64,000 nt of DNA, taken from NCBI GenBank assembly GCA_031308135.1, contig JAHLJT010008756.1:79128130-79192129 (forward strand), given 5' to 3'. The first letter of the stretch is position 1, and every line of letters starts with the position of its first letter. Source of the stretch: Acheta domesticus. Its lineage: Eukaryota > Arthropoda > Insecta > Orthoptera > Gryllidae. The position numbers were made by a program, and so were the translations under genes. This document shows, one piece after another, positions 21,661-34,520 of this stretch. The notes beneath the pieces are model-generated. The model did not search any database, was not told where the DNA came from, and saw only the letters and a list, made by a program, of their open reading frames with translations.

Positions 21661-24600
21661 TAGCCCGTGTAAGTCAATGAGAGAAAGGGAAGAGGGCAAG
21701 GATGAGAAAGGAAAGATTGCACATAATCGTGAGCTGTATGTTAAAGTAATGTACCGATATTCGCCTGAAATTGATTTGAAAATCTTCGAGAAACTATGGA
21801 TAAAAAAAAGCCAATTGCGTTGACTTTTCTCTAGATTGCGTCAGAATTCGAAATTCCACCTAGCTGTGTAACATCGTCAGGATTCAAACCCTAAAAGTGG
21901 TACGAGAACCTACAGTGGTAACAATTGTTGTGCTATGCTATCTGATCCGGTGCGGGAACTTAATCAGCTTTAGATTATAGTTGAAAACCCAGAAGTATGC
22001 CTTCATTTTATTTGTACACGGCACCAAAATGTGGCAACGATGGTTGATTTAGTAAATGAACCGTATTTTTTCAAATGAAAGAACGGAACACGTGTAAAAA
22101 GTAGACTAATAATCTCTCTTGTCTCCCATTTTAAAAACTTTAGTCCTTGTTTATCAGCTACGTGAATTTTGATGATTATTGCGATATAAAATGTTTTGAT
22201 CCTTTTTATCCTGCCGTGAGATATGTCGAGACGTTAAGTGGTTTGAAATGAAGTGTAAGAGTATATTGTTCTTTAAAATCTAACATATTTTTTATTTTTG
22301 GTAATCAAAATAACATTTTATTTAATATTAGCCACGAACATTGAAACATTGATATATTTACGTAATAAGGTTACGAATATTATTTTTTGACGGACAAATA
22401 ATAATGCATTTTCTAGTTAGAACTAGTTTTTATATGATACCATTTTATTTTAGACAGTTTTTCCTTTTTTATCAGAGAATCAAATACACAATAAAACCAT
22501 ATCACTCAGCTATTTAATGTGATATCTTCAACTGTTCCATGTTCCAAAAGAACCGCACTTATTTTACCAGTTACGTAGCCAATCTTACTAGGTAAATCGC
22601 ATTCACCGATGAACGTATTTCACAGATCATAAACAATGTTTCTCTTCGACATTAATAGGTGAGCTTTAATTATTGTATTATTCTGTCATTTTCTATTGGT
22701 TTTGTATACTATCCTACTACAATTAAAAGTAAAAAATGTTTGAAATAAAATGGGGTCATAAAAAACTATAACGAGACGACACTTATTTTAAAAGACAATT
22801 TAAAAGTAATAAAAATGCATTTTTTTGAACTCTTTGAATGTTTATAACTTTAAAAAATGATTACACTATTATTCATTGTGCAAATATACAAATCTATAAT
22901 TTTTTGTATTGTTCACATCCTTGCTGCATTTCTTTGTAGTTCGTTGTATTATCTCTTTGATATATCAATCTTAGAATGTGACGTAACTATCATATGACAA
23001 GTTACGTAAATCGTTTACTACTGTTGAACAATCACCATTTCGTGTGATTAAAAACTGGCATTTCATCATTTACATCAATGATTGAATAGAATTACTAGTG
23101 CTGATGCTACTGTCGACAGTGCGAACGTCTTCTTTCATCCGGAGTCCTTTTATCGCGGTCACTCACCATCTGTCGTCCGATTGTTTACCAGCAAAAGAAA
23201 TGTCTGAATAATTACTGCGATTATTACGCTACAGAGGGCAAAGAAAACGCCGTCGGGAGTGCCCGCAAGTTAAGTGGTGGATTTTATGGAGAGAGTTGTG
23301 TGGATTAGAGGAGAGCTACCAAGAGATTACCACTGCTTTATGAGCATCCACAACAACGAAAAGAGCTCTCTCTTTTTTTCTTTTTGTGCTTTTACTCCAG
23401 TGGTGTATTTAGTACAACAACTGTCCAAATACATTTGCCAGAATCTATACATTTTATTAGTAAAACTTGTAAGTTTTGAAGTACTTTTAAATAATTGATT
23501 ACTAAATCTGCTTACCTACTGCAATCTCTTACAACCGATATTACCAATAAAAACTAATAATTCATTTCTTGGTAAAGCGTCAAATAACTTGATTTGAATG
23601 TTTCTCTTAAAAAATATAAAATCATTATAAGTGTAATTATTAAACACTTTATCAACTTGCAGTTCTATTTGGCGAACATGAAGGAATATGTAGAGGGGAG
23701 GTATTACTAACATTTAATAGTTCTTCGTATTATTCACAAAAATAAATAAAACGACAGGGATAAATACTTCTCAGAGATAATAATTTCAGACTTACAGATG
23801 TATGTACTTGCAGATGAGAACTTAAAATTGCAATGTGAAGATTGATGAATGTAAATAACCGTAATTACCCTAGTTTTACAGGAAACTACCATACATTAAT
23901 TTAATAAATCATTAAATTAATAATAGTAACATTAAAACGACCTCTCACCTCGATTGCAAAGTTGGGAAATATTTTATGGTTCAAAAGAAGTAAGCTACTG
24001 GACTCCCAAACAAGTCCATATCAAACACGCTTCAATGAAAACTATTTCTAAATTTGTGAATTTGCATAACTATATTGTTTGACTTCTGAATAGACCCAGT
24101 GTATTTACAAATGCTAAATATCATTGAAGATATTATTTTTTATGAATTATTAAAATATTTATTTTACATGCATATATTAAACAACACCTAAATTATTGAA
24201 ATCCGGAAAGACTTTTTTATAAAAACCCCTACAGCGTTGCCACGACGTCTGCTGTCATTTTTACGAACACTTCGTCTGCAGCTCGAAAAACACTCTTCCA
24301 AATCCGCCGAATCCTTTCGCTCGTACGTCCCGCAGTTCTGCGCTGAAAACACGAAAAAAGAGTAAAACTTCACGCACGCAATGCCGTAAGCGGCGTATGG
24401 CGCCTTCTGGCGAAACGGCGACGCAAACGAGACAACAGACGGTTATCCCGCCGCACAGCGCATGAAAAAGCTGCGAAGGATCCTTTCACAGCCCATACGT
24501 CAAGCTAGCAAACACGTCGGAACAAGTCTGTGCTGTGAGCCAGGAGTCATATTTTTCATTCCTCGATCGACTGTCGGAAATCGAGTGCCGAGGAAGATAA

Positions 24601-26232
24601 ACCGCGCTGTTCACCGCTGGACGGACCATTGCCAGTAGCGCTTGTGGAGATAGCGAAGGTCTCCTGGATTCGTCAGATGCTTGGGGAAAATGATACATTC
24701 ATACGCATGGCAACAGTATGACAAAAAGATATAAAAGCCTACATATCTTTCACTGACAACGTCCTGACACTAAATGTGATAGCTCTTCGGTCACATTGTT
24801 GTCACTGTAGCATTTGTGGCCAGCAAATTGTAGGGTTGAGTCTCGATAGTAACGGATTTTCTACAAACGCACGTTTTGTTGAGCACTCCTTTTGCTTGTA
24901 GTTCATTTACAGTTGAAATTGATTTTCTATAACTCGGGAAAAAACATTTTTCAAATATCTTAATTTTTCTAAAATAATTATTTTCTAAATTCATTTTTTC
25001 GTTTTTTTTTCGTTTTTTTAAATAAAATTCTGGCCCTCAAGAAAATGTGCGCAGATAAATTTCTTTCCCCACACGTCATATACAGTTTTTACTGTTTTTT
25101 TGACAAATAAATAAATAAATAAATAAATACTTGGGTCAAATCAGCCACTGTCTGGAGAAGAACTCTAGCGATCAGCTGCTCTGACTGGCAGTAAAATAAC
25201 TAAGTATATATTATTTACGTAAGTAAATGTCGTTTTGGTGGTGACGCTCAGATGATTCAGCCAACTTCTCCTCCCTAGTTTTCAATAGTTTTTCTGATCA
25301 ATATCAGGCTAATACTGGATCAATATCATAACAAATGACTGTGATCATAAAACTTATACCCCCGACGCTCCTTTGACACACACGCACACTTCTACGCACG
25401 ACTCTTGACATGACATGCTAGTTTTATTGTCCTATTTTTTCTACTCTCAATATATGATTCAAATATCACATGGCTGCAGCTCGTTGCGTAAAGACAGTCA
25501 TAATGAAAAAGCTTCAATATAGGACAGGTATTTGATCAATCACAGAGAAGTTTACAGTTGAGATGTAATCAATCATTGATCACTATTGTAAGATTTCTAA
25601 TATTATGAGGCATCTCTGAGAACTATTAGTGGCCTCAGAGTAAACAATGCACCCGCTATAGTCTGTGTGGACACATAATGTATGCATTAGAGGTACATAG
25701 ATATAGTCTATGGTGGACACAAAGTGTGCCGATAATCGATACCAGCACAACAAAAGAGCATCGCGTGTTAAAAAATGAAGTGGACAATTTTGGACTTTTA
25801 GGGTTTGTGAGAAATTGTACAGAAACTGTGACTATTCAAGTAAATAGAGGCAATGTCGTGGAATATTATACATGTTGTTTGAACACGATCGGTTAGCGGG
25901 TTCGCTTAAAATCACAGAAAAACGAGTTCGGAAAGAGAACCATTCGTACGTTCCAAGAAGCATCAAACCGGAATTTATTAAAATTTAAGAAGAAACACTG
26001 AATTAAATAATGAGAGATAATGGGATTCATTGGAAGATAATTTCGGCCGAATTTAGAACTGGGTTTCTGAATTTTTAGAACACTGGGGAATGTATTATTA
26101 AATAAATATTAAAACGTAAGAAGATGATGAAACAAACGAAGACATGTTGCATAACGTCAACATAGAAATCCACGATTTTCGGCTATAAATATTTAGAAAA
26201 CGGCACTTTTAACAAGATAATCATGACATTGG
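21661..26232. other. AT-rich, little supported
   Basis: No gene is recognisable. A tRNA-like B box on the minus strand lies at 21880-21890 (GGTTTGAATCC) with tagcatagca about 50 bp upstream on that strand, so a decayed SINE head is possible. (AAAT)n lies at about 25104-25132. A GC-richer patch at 24230-24480 has only short frames. Confidence 0.45.
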
Positions 26233-26781
26233 ATGCATGACGAAGCGAATGAACCCGAAACCCGTTCGAAACTCTTAAAATTGAGCGTTTTGAGAAAATT
26301 TTCTAGGACGACAATGAGAATAAGCGAAAGAAGGTGGTCGGCATTTTTTTTGAAAAACAAAGGTGTTGTGTTAAATCGACGCAAGTTTTTGAGACAGTTG
26401 GGTTCTGAAAGCCGTGGAAAGCACATCGAATTCACGTCGGTCCGATTCAAAATTCATAATTATTTTGGGACTTGTAATTTTGTTGTGGTGATCGAGCATT
26501 CAGTTAAGAACTGTGAACGTGTAGTAAACCGGGACGTATTCGTATTGAAGACAGAAGAAGTTTATGTTATTTTGTTAGTGATTTTTCAATGGAACATTCT
26601 GGAAATTTATGGGATTTTCCACGGAAGGAGATTAATTGAAGAAGACGAGCCGCACGAGATTCAACAGACCCGACGGCAACGCACGCGAGGAGGCGCGTGT
26701 ACATCGAGGGAAGTGGCAACGGCGCGGTTCTTCAACAACAAACGCAGGAAAGTGGCGCATCAGCAAACGTTCGCGACGTAA
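26233..26781 (+). CDS. Orphan open reading frame, 182 codons
   Basis: I do not recognise this protein. An ATG-initiated frame of 182 codons is long for such AT-rich surroundings. It begins MHDEANEPETRSKLLKL, has a basic N-terminal half (KNKGVVLNRRKFLRQLG), a hydrophobic stretch at about residues 110-130 (EVYVILLVIFQWNILEIYGI) and a charged, Arg-rich C-terminus (RRQRTRGGAC, NNKRRKVAHQQ). A good TATA-like word (CTATAAATA, 26181-26189) lies about 45 bp upstream, and a weak AATAAA occurs near 26975. A transposon-derived or chance frame is at least as likely as a host gene. Overlapping minus-strand frames exist. Confidence 0.22.
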   Translation: MHDEANEPETRSKLLKLSVLRKFSRTTMRISERRWSAFFLKNKGVVLNRRKFLRQLGSESRGKHIEFTSVRFKIHNYFGTCNFVVVIEHSVKNCERVVNRDVFVLKTEEVYVILLVIFQWNILEIYGIFHGRRLIEEDEPHEIQQTRRQRTRGGACTSREVATARFFNNKRRKVAHQQTFAT

Positions 26782-28390
26782 TTCATGAATCCAAGCTGGT
26801 TTTTGCGATTTTTAACAATAATGTGAACAGTAATGGAGATTACGGAACTGAATAGTCAAAAGTAACATTAATCCAGATAAGAACGATTTAACAAATACTA
26901 AGCAAGGATAATTAATTTCATTTTTTTGTGTATTAGTATAGAATAAGTACGTACGTACGAGATTTTGCACAATATTAATAAAATTCAATTGCTACAAGGA
27001 ATTCCTTTAATTAATTATCATTCATGATCAGCTGGTCAATGATAAATAAAGATTAGCATAAGAATTAATTGTGATTTATAAAACAGAGCGAATCGTAACA
27101 ATCACGCCAAGAGCACCTATATTAAAATTTACATTGTTGCCGCAGTTAAAAGAAACGCTGATTAAAGTTTTGTTTTCATGTTTAAAAGGAAACACCGTGT
27201 TTAATTTCAGTAGCATATTTCCTGGAAACTGTTGTTGTTTTGAATGTTGTTTTCAGCCTGGTCCGTACGGAGGCACCCACCGCCCACGACCCATAAATTT
27301 TTGCAATCACGGGATTTAGCAGAGTAATATTCGGTAATAACGTCAGATAGATAGAGAATCCAGAGGAAGTCCCGTGGTTACTTTTTGCATTGGCAGCCCC
27401 GTGTGGGGCACAAAAGGGGGAGTACTTTTTGCACTATTAAATTACATATTGCTTTGGATTCTACTTATTACTGGGCTGAAATAACATGTAATTGGGTGAC
27501 GATTAATTATATATGCCCATCCCAGTTTCCAAACTCTGAACTTCCGAAGAAAATCAGGAAACTGAAGCTTCCTATGGCGTTTGGGTTAATCGTTTAACTG
27601 GTTAGAAATAAGAACATATACTGAAAGATGATGACACTTCGTTAATAAATTGTACCTTAATTCATGTACTGCCCTTTTGAAGTTAGATCGTGTTGACTCT
27701 TAACCAGTGCCGTCTGGAACACTGACGAGGCTGTCCGTTTGGTGGTGCTGGCTGAATTCCAGTTGCCACGAAACCTTTTGTGAAATAACGTGAAAGTGTA
27801 ACTTATAACAGATATCATTATTCGGAAAAAAGTACAGTATAAACGTCTTAAAAGGTATTAATACACTCTTATACATTTCATGACATTCGCTTTTCCTCGT
27901 TCGTATTGTAATATCACTTCACATAAGTGTATTAATATTCAATAATATATCATTGTTTCATAATATACTATTATTGTGGTATCGTCGTATTTTCATTAAT
28001 TTTTTTGTCATTACAATAGGAACATTTTATTCCTAACTAAATCTCATTATATTATTGCTCCATTATTTATAACACACTATCAATAACCATCAAAATCATT
28101 CGTTCACATCATGTATGGTTATAGGGCTTGAAACGTATACAAGTATGCATATATGAGCTGCCTGTCCAGTGAACAACTTTTAAACAAGAACGAAAGGACT
28201 AGCTGTGGTGACAAACACAGGCATTCTACAGCACTTGTAAATGATCTACAAAGTAATGAATTAGCAAAAGGAGATAACATGACTTTTCTAGTTGAATTGT
28301 TCTCATTTTCAGAGTTTAGAGTTGAATACACACATTCGTAATCAGTTGGGTTTAAGAGTATTAGATGTAATGCGCTACAGAAATAAATAA
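26782..28390. other. AT-rich, nothing supported
   Basis: Only short frames without domains. Confidence 0.5.
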
Positions 28391-28780
28391 TACTAGCGTA
28401 CCCGTGCGAGAACTCTCGCATGTTAAAACCCACCCTTTCCCTATCCATTTGTCTATCCTTTCAATTAAGAAGGAACGTTGTTAATGAAACATGTTTATTT
28501 TTTTAATGTATAAACGTAACTTCTAAAGTACTTGTAGAATATCAAACAAAAATAACAATACAATTGATTTTGGAAACAAATTTTATAGTTTATTGAGCAT
28601 TATAAAGAGATGTTCTCGGAACAATTCATATTTCTTTAAAAACAACTTTGAACAAATTATTCACTCCTCCTTGAGAGTTAACTTTTCGCTTGATAGTCAC
28701 AAACATAATAGAAAAACAAAGCAAACTAAAGTGGTGGGTAAATACCGATGGATTAAGTACAACCCTACTCTTTGCAATAT
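28391..28780 (+). repeat. Dispersed family B, 5' copy
   Basis: It begins tactagcgtacccgtgcgag and aligns with 29385-29730: aactctcNcatgtta, then ctatcc, aNttaaNaNgggacg, gtNaNNgaaacNtgtttatt, atatcaaaNaaaaNaa and ggaacaattcaNa. It is followed by about 600 bp of unrelated sequence before the next copy. Confidence 0.75.
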
Positions 28781-29384
28781 TACTTGAATTTCCATGATTT
28801 GTTATGAGGTTTTGGAGAGTTGAAGGTGCCAGCTTGCTGGGGTGCGAATATTGAAAAATTATTTGTGTATTAAAAAGTATTTGATAATTTTCAGCGTTCT
28901 TATGTACTTCAAGAAAACTAATTCCGAGCCAAAAAATTAACTAATATTTTCACCTTTGAGTTCTAAATACAATTTGTTACCATTGGAAACAATTTAGTAG
29001 GTTTAGACTTCACTTCGGTACATGGGAATGTTACTCAAACGATGTTTGCATATTGAATATCTTAACGAACCGACACCTTGAGTTGAATATCAAACGGTGT
29101 ATTATTTACAATATGAGTTTGCAGCTGGGCGTTGATGTACATACTTTCACCACCAACATTTAAATCGTGCCTTTGAACTGCGAATGTTGGCAGTTGTCGA
29201 GTGACTTCTCCTATTCTTTCTATAATTTTAAATTTACTTGCTTTTTTTAATTAATTCACGTATTTTTGTAGGTCAGCGCGATTTGATTTTTGTTTTTCAT
29301 TTATTTCAAGCTATTTTACTTTAGCTAATTTAAAACGTTTGTTCTTTGTGTTGTACCATACACACGTTTTCTCCTACTACCTCC
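28781..29384. other. Spacer between two family B copies, nothing supported
   Basis: AT-rich with no frame or repeat that I can support. Confidence 0.5.
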
Positions 29385-30385
29385 GCGTACCCGTGCGAGA
29401 ACTCTCACATGTTAGACCCTATGTTAGATCCCTATCCTTGTATTTCCATTTTAAGAGGGGACGTAGTTAACGAAACGTGTTTATTTGTTTAAAAGTATAT
29501 AAAGGTATCTTGCAATGTACTAACACAATATCAAATAAAATAAAAAACAAGGCAATTGATGTTTAAAATAAATTTTCAATATCATGGAGAGTTTTCTTGG
29601 AACAATTCACAGCTCTTCCTTAAAGACAACGTTTGTAGTAATTATTCAATATTCTTTGACAGCTAGCTTTTAGCTTCTCGTGAGTCACAAAAATATTAGA
29701 AAAGCTATTTACTTTTGAGAAAGCTATGTGTCTGAACCTGACTTTAAAATTTCATCGAATGATAACGAAAATATTGGTATAGGTAAAACACAGCCTTCAC
29801 TCTTCTCTGTGAACCCACATCCCTTCTCAACTAGGTACACAGCACTTACGGACACCGGTAAAACGCTAATTGATTGGTTTCACTACACACAAAGAAACAA
29901 TCTTCATAGGTATCAAGGAACTTTAACAGAAAGCGTATATAAAGATTGTCAAATCTAAGCCTTCTAAGCGTGTCGCCACAAAAATTGCTACCTGCAGGAA
30001 GGGCTGAAATATTGAGGTGGCCTTGATAGTATTGAAGTGTGGAACCGAAAAGTTAATTAAATGGATCGAGGAATGTTTCATCTCGTAGATTATGGTGTGA
30101 AAAACGTTTCTTTGAGGCCTTTGGCCTCAAAGTTGTACTTTTTAAGGCTCTAAAACGCTTTGTTTTTGCGTTATTTGCCGATATAGATTGACATGTGATG
30201 CGGGCTGCATTTTACATGAATATTTAGAATTTTTTAAAAAGAAATCATCCATATTTTAAAGTCAAAGTGGAATCAGTCAAGTTGCCGTGAAATTCTCTTT
30301 CTTTAGAGCCCTGAGTTATAAAGATTGGTTGCGTGTGAGAGCCAGAACGCAAAGGTATACTACTGAAATAATACAGGAGACGATA
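29385..30385 (+). repeat. Dispersed family B, near full-length copy
   Basis: It begins within the family start word (GCGTACCCGTGCGAGA at 29385-29400) and continues about 1 kb to a 3' section also present at 16425-16715. At 30110-30132 it carries a perfect 10-bp hairpin (ctttgaggcc, ttt, ggcctcaaag). Non-coding frames only. The structure and widespread start motif suggest a non-autonomous mobile element; no target duplication was found. Confidence 0.7.
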
Positions 30386-32019
30386 AAGTGCGGTCACTGA
30401 CCAAAAGGTTTTAAGCAATTATTTACATTTCCAACAATTCCATTTACTATTTAATTCTGTGTGCCCGACTTTCTTAATGACTGCTTTCTGGTCTAGGAGC
30501 CTTCAGACCCAAAACACATATCCTGCATACGAGTACACTTTCGCACCAGGGCAATTTCTCGTGTCACCACTGCATGAAAACAATCGTAAATCGTAAGAGT
30601 AAACGATGTACACAAAACTAATGAAATGCAATGATAACAAAATTGGAAGTCAGTTGTATCTACCTACTATTGGCTATATTTATGCTGAGACGGTCAATTT
30701 TTAGATAGAATTAGTATATATTTGTGTAGGTTATATAGTTAAATGCTCGTATAGGTAATGCTATATTAATATTTTTTTCCTTGTCAGTTAATTTTAAAAG
30801 TATCTTCTCATGTCTTACAAAGTTCCTTGATTACTAGACAGAAGTAAAAGCATTTAAGTTTTTTTTCATTGCATTGTCTGGACGTCGTTGAGCTCGATTA
30901 TGGCCACAGTTTACGGAAGGCACACTGACATTCAATTTCTAACTTTTAATTTTTTTTCCTGGATGGCAAGAGTTGGCAAAGATAGAAATGATGAATTTAT
31001 GTATTGTTCTACAGTAAAATGCACAGGAACATCACTTCTTGTGAACTGCATGTAAATAGCACTTTCGTTATTTCAACACATTTCATTTATAAACTGCTCT
31101 TTCGTTATTTCAACAATAACTTTTCAGATTTATTAAACAATTTTTCAGATAAAAGCTATTCTCTTATGATTTATCTCCGTTTTATAATAATTTCATAATG
31201 TAATACCAATAATAATATAAACAGTTTCTCTCGCCGATTTACTTTCGTATGCACTTACGGAGTAAAGAGAAAGTATTTAAATTTGAAAGCGGCGGGTCGG
31301 ATGTGGCGGTTTTTCGTTTGAAAAACGCGTATTGTGAGACCGAGTATCGAAGAAGTAGACAAATCTTGTTCCTACAAAAAGTAATGTACTTCCTAACAAA
31401 GTACACATTGTGTAGTCAAAAGACAGATTTTGTGGTCCCTTGATACCAATAAATCTTTTTACAGCAAAACGTTGGTTCTTGGTCTCTGGTAAAGAGAGCG
31501 TCTAAACCATTCAGACGATTCTCTGCGATTTAAAACAAGTATTTTGAATTTTCGGAATACTTTACAAGCCTCAGTATTTTACTGATGACTGTTTTACAGC
31601 ATAATAGTACTTTCAGAAACTCCAACATTTTACACTTGTTTCACAAATGGCTCCAAATGTTTTGATTACTTCTTTTTCTCGGCTAGAGGAAAAGACACTT
31701 AAAAACAGACAGATTTCATTTTTGGTAACTTCTCTGCATTTTCACAAATTGCAACCGTAACATATAATGTGAAAAAATCTCTGCTGTTAAATCACCAATA
31801 GTTTTATTTTTTCTTGGATTAAAGAATATAAAACGAAATTATGTCATGAAAAGGGTGCTTCAAACAAGAGGTAAACTTTTATTTACCTCGAAAACCATAA
31901 TGTCACAAATACAACTTTTACAATAGTGTTTGTATTCAATTTATAAAATGAACCTATCAAGGTATTTCGCATTCATTGCTGCAATATTCCAAGTACTGTA
32001 AGAGGTGTGCGCGTGTGCC
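30386..32019. other. AT-rich, nothing supported
   Basis: No gene, RNA or repeat supported. Confidence 0.5.
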
Positions 32020-32320
32020 CTTCGGATGGCTCCTGGACAGCGTGCTAATTTCCTTGGTACGATCCCGGGTTCAATTCCCATTCGAGGAAAAAAATGGATG
32101 TAGCTTCCCATTACATTCATCTCACTTTCTGTAGCTCTGTGACGAAAGAAAAGTTAAATCAAGCCAAATAAATTTGGTACGCTGATGAGAAAACGCGGCG
32201 TTCTCCCTAACCCCCAGGCGTGGATAACAAATAAAAACAGAGCCCAGGCCTGGGCGCATGCAAACTGGCAAAAGTCGGATTAATCCGACCCTGAAATGTC
32301 GAATACATACATACATTGTA
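32020..32320 (+). mobile_element. tRNA-derived SINE, second type
   Basis: An A-box-like tggctcctgga at about 32027 is followed by a canonical B box GGTTCAATTCC (32068-32078), about 40 bp apart as in tRNA. The cagcgtgct word before the B box is shared with the SINE at 48823, but the body differs. It contains a 16-bp perfect palindrome (gtcggattaatccgac, 32274-32289) and ends in an (ATAC)n tail near 32310, as SINEs often do. Confidence 0.65.
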
Positions 32321-32640
32321 CGTTTGTGTTGTCTATACCTACTACTCCGAGTCGTGTTGGGTGCTCACGGGAGTTTGTCACAAACATCCCTGATAAGTCC
32401 CAAACGCAGGTCAACTGTTCCCTGCAGTCCGTAAACCCGTTCCCAAAACGATGCGAGGCGGCGCGGCGGGCAGAGGGCGGTCCACGCGAGGCACAGTGTG
32501 GGGCGTGGAGCCCGGGGCGGGGCGGGGCGGACTGGAGCGGCGGCACACCCGTCGATAATGAGGGCGGGGGCGCCGGCAAATATTGACCCCTGGGCAATTA
32601 ACGCGGTCGGTTGGAGGCCAGCAACCCCCCGTCAGTCACC
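32321..32640. other. GC-rich transition
   Basis: It becomes G-rich around 32450-32580 (gcggggcggggcggactgg) then switches to C-rich at about 32600, another sharp skew inversion. Frames on both strands are compositional. Confidence 0.45.
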
Positions 32641-33700
32641 ACCCCCACCGTTGTATCCTTTTCCACTCCCACCCACTTCCGTCGCCGGTGCTCGCCAGCC
32701 AGTGTCAGCGCCGCCGGTGCCCGCGGACAGTCTTACCAAACTTCAACTCTGACGCTTCTGGCGTATTGGGGACGCCCTGCGGGCCCCTACCCCCCGCGTC
32801 CCACGCCCTCCGATCATTGCCTGCATCTTTGCAGATGCTGTCACTATCACTACCACAACCCTTTTCCATATCACCCCTTCCGCCTCTCCCTCATACATCA
32901 CCCTTCCATCGTCATCACTCCATCGTGAACGTCTCTAACATCCCCGTCGCACGTCTCCCTATCACTCCAACGTCACCCTTCCAATGTCACTTCCTCCAAC
33001 GCTTCCTCCTCGTAAACCCCTCCAACGAACCCCCCGCCAATGTAATCCCTTCAAAATCACCCCTTCAACGTGCCTTCCAACGTGACCTCTCATCCTTTCC
33101 AACGTCACAATCTCGAACGTTACCCACACCAACGTCACCCCATCCAACGACACACCCTTCAACGTCACCCTCTCCAACGTCCCCCTCACCATCACTCCCT
33201 CAAACGCCATTGTTCCTAAGTCACTATTTCAACGTCAACCTTCCAACGTCATCCCCTCCTTCTCCAGACCCTCCATTACTCACCTCCTCCATCGTAACAC
33301 CCTCCAATAACACCTTTTCAAATGTCACCTCCGGTAACATCAGCCCTCTCCCACATCGTCATCCCGCCCATCGTAACCTCCTCCAACGTCACAGCCACGA
33401 ACGTCATCTTTCCATCGTCACCATCCTCCAGCGGCATCCTTCCAACGTCACCTCCTCCACCGTTACCCCAACAATTACTCTCTCTCCATCTTTACCTATT
33501 CGACATCACCCCCTTACACGTCACCTCTCCATCGTATCTCCTCCAACTTCACCCACTTTAATGTCACCCCCCTCACCACCCCTCCAAAATCCGATTTTCC
33601 TGTGTCACCCCTCCAACATCTCTTTATAACTTTACCCATCTAACGTCACTCCTGCAAACGCCACCTCTTCAACATAACACACCTACGTCCATCCTCCAAC
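32641..33700 (+). repeat. C-rich degenerate minisatellite rich in CGTCA
   Basis: From about 32880 the words ctccaacgtcaccc and close variants recur every 12-17 bp with irregular spacing. Most units hold CGTCA, the half-site of CREB/ATF elements. The long 348-codon plus-strand frame (32583-33629), rich in S, P, T and H, is a by-product of the stop-poor repeat. Confidence 0.75.
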
Positions 33701-34224
33701 ATTATCGTTCCATCGTGAACCTTCCCTTGTCACACCTCGTCGCCACTCTCCACGTCTCTTCCCTTCTTCTCCCTTTCCTATCCGGGCACCTTCAGCTTTT
33801 CCTCGTTCCTCGCTCCTATCGACGTCTCCTCTCCCTCGACATCTGCTACACTACCCCCATCGTCTCTATGCCCACCTCTAGTCCACCAATCCAAATTCCC
33901 GACGGCTTGTACTCTTCCACCGGACGTCCCCCCTTCCAATTCCGTACCCAACCCCGGAATCCTCCCATAGTCCTTCCCCCTCCGTCACCGCTGGCTCTGC
34001 TTCCAGAGATGGCAGGTGGTGGCGCCGCTGACGAGCCCATCGCCCCGGTAGTTCGGCAAAGTGGCACTGGCGCTGCGATCGAGTCCCGCAGAGAATCGGG
34101 GTTGTGGGTCATTCGTTTATTTGGGCGTCTCATCATTATTGGGACACTTCCTTCCTCACGACTGATCATCGACACTGATTTACTGATTATATCATGTTTC
34201 ATGGTGCATCCACAGCTATATTCA
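33701..34224. other. C-rich edge grading into background
   Basis: It retains CT-rich composition to about 33990, then ordinary sequence. Opposed frames (33715-34239 plus, 33846-34244 minus) carry no domain. Confidence 0.4.
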
Positions 34225-34520
34225 GTCCCGTTAGTGTAGTACATGTTTTTGTCACGAGAGTTCTTCCCGCGCTGGATGGTGATACCGGGCGCCCAGCTTC
34301 ACTTCGGCTTGGGGGGTTTTCTCCGACCAGGTATCTCGTACCTTTGGGACATCAATACAACCGGCACAATTGGGATCGGCTTGCCTACATGTCCGTAGGT
34401 GTAGGATTCTACGTAAGTGTACGTAATATGTGTAAGTAAGGGGTGAGGATAGGACAAGGAAGAGGGAGGAAAGATCGCGCACGGTTCTTGACCCGTTTGT
34501 TAGAGTAATGGTTCTGTATT
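34225..34520 (+). repeat. Dispersed family C copy
   Basis: It shares ttagtgtagtacatg, ctggatggNga, ggggNtttNtccgaccagg, tatctcgtacc, then ggggtgaggataggacaagg, aagagggaggaaagatcgcg and cacggttcttgacccgtttg with the other copies. It lacks the 3' section. Confidence 0.68.

Noticed and set aside
32189..32215. Hammerhead-like ctgatgag in the second SINE
   Set aside because: The CTGATGAG core word is present, but no GAAA and no stem III partner follow a stem II, so the fold is not supported.
32583..33629. 348-codon plus-strand frame
   Set aside because: It is an S/P/T/H-rich by-product of a C-rich repeat lacking stop codons, with another frame open on the opposite strand.
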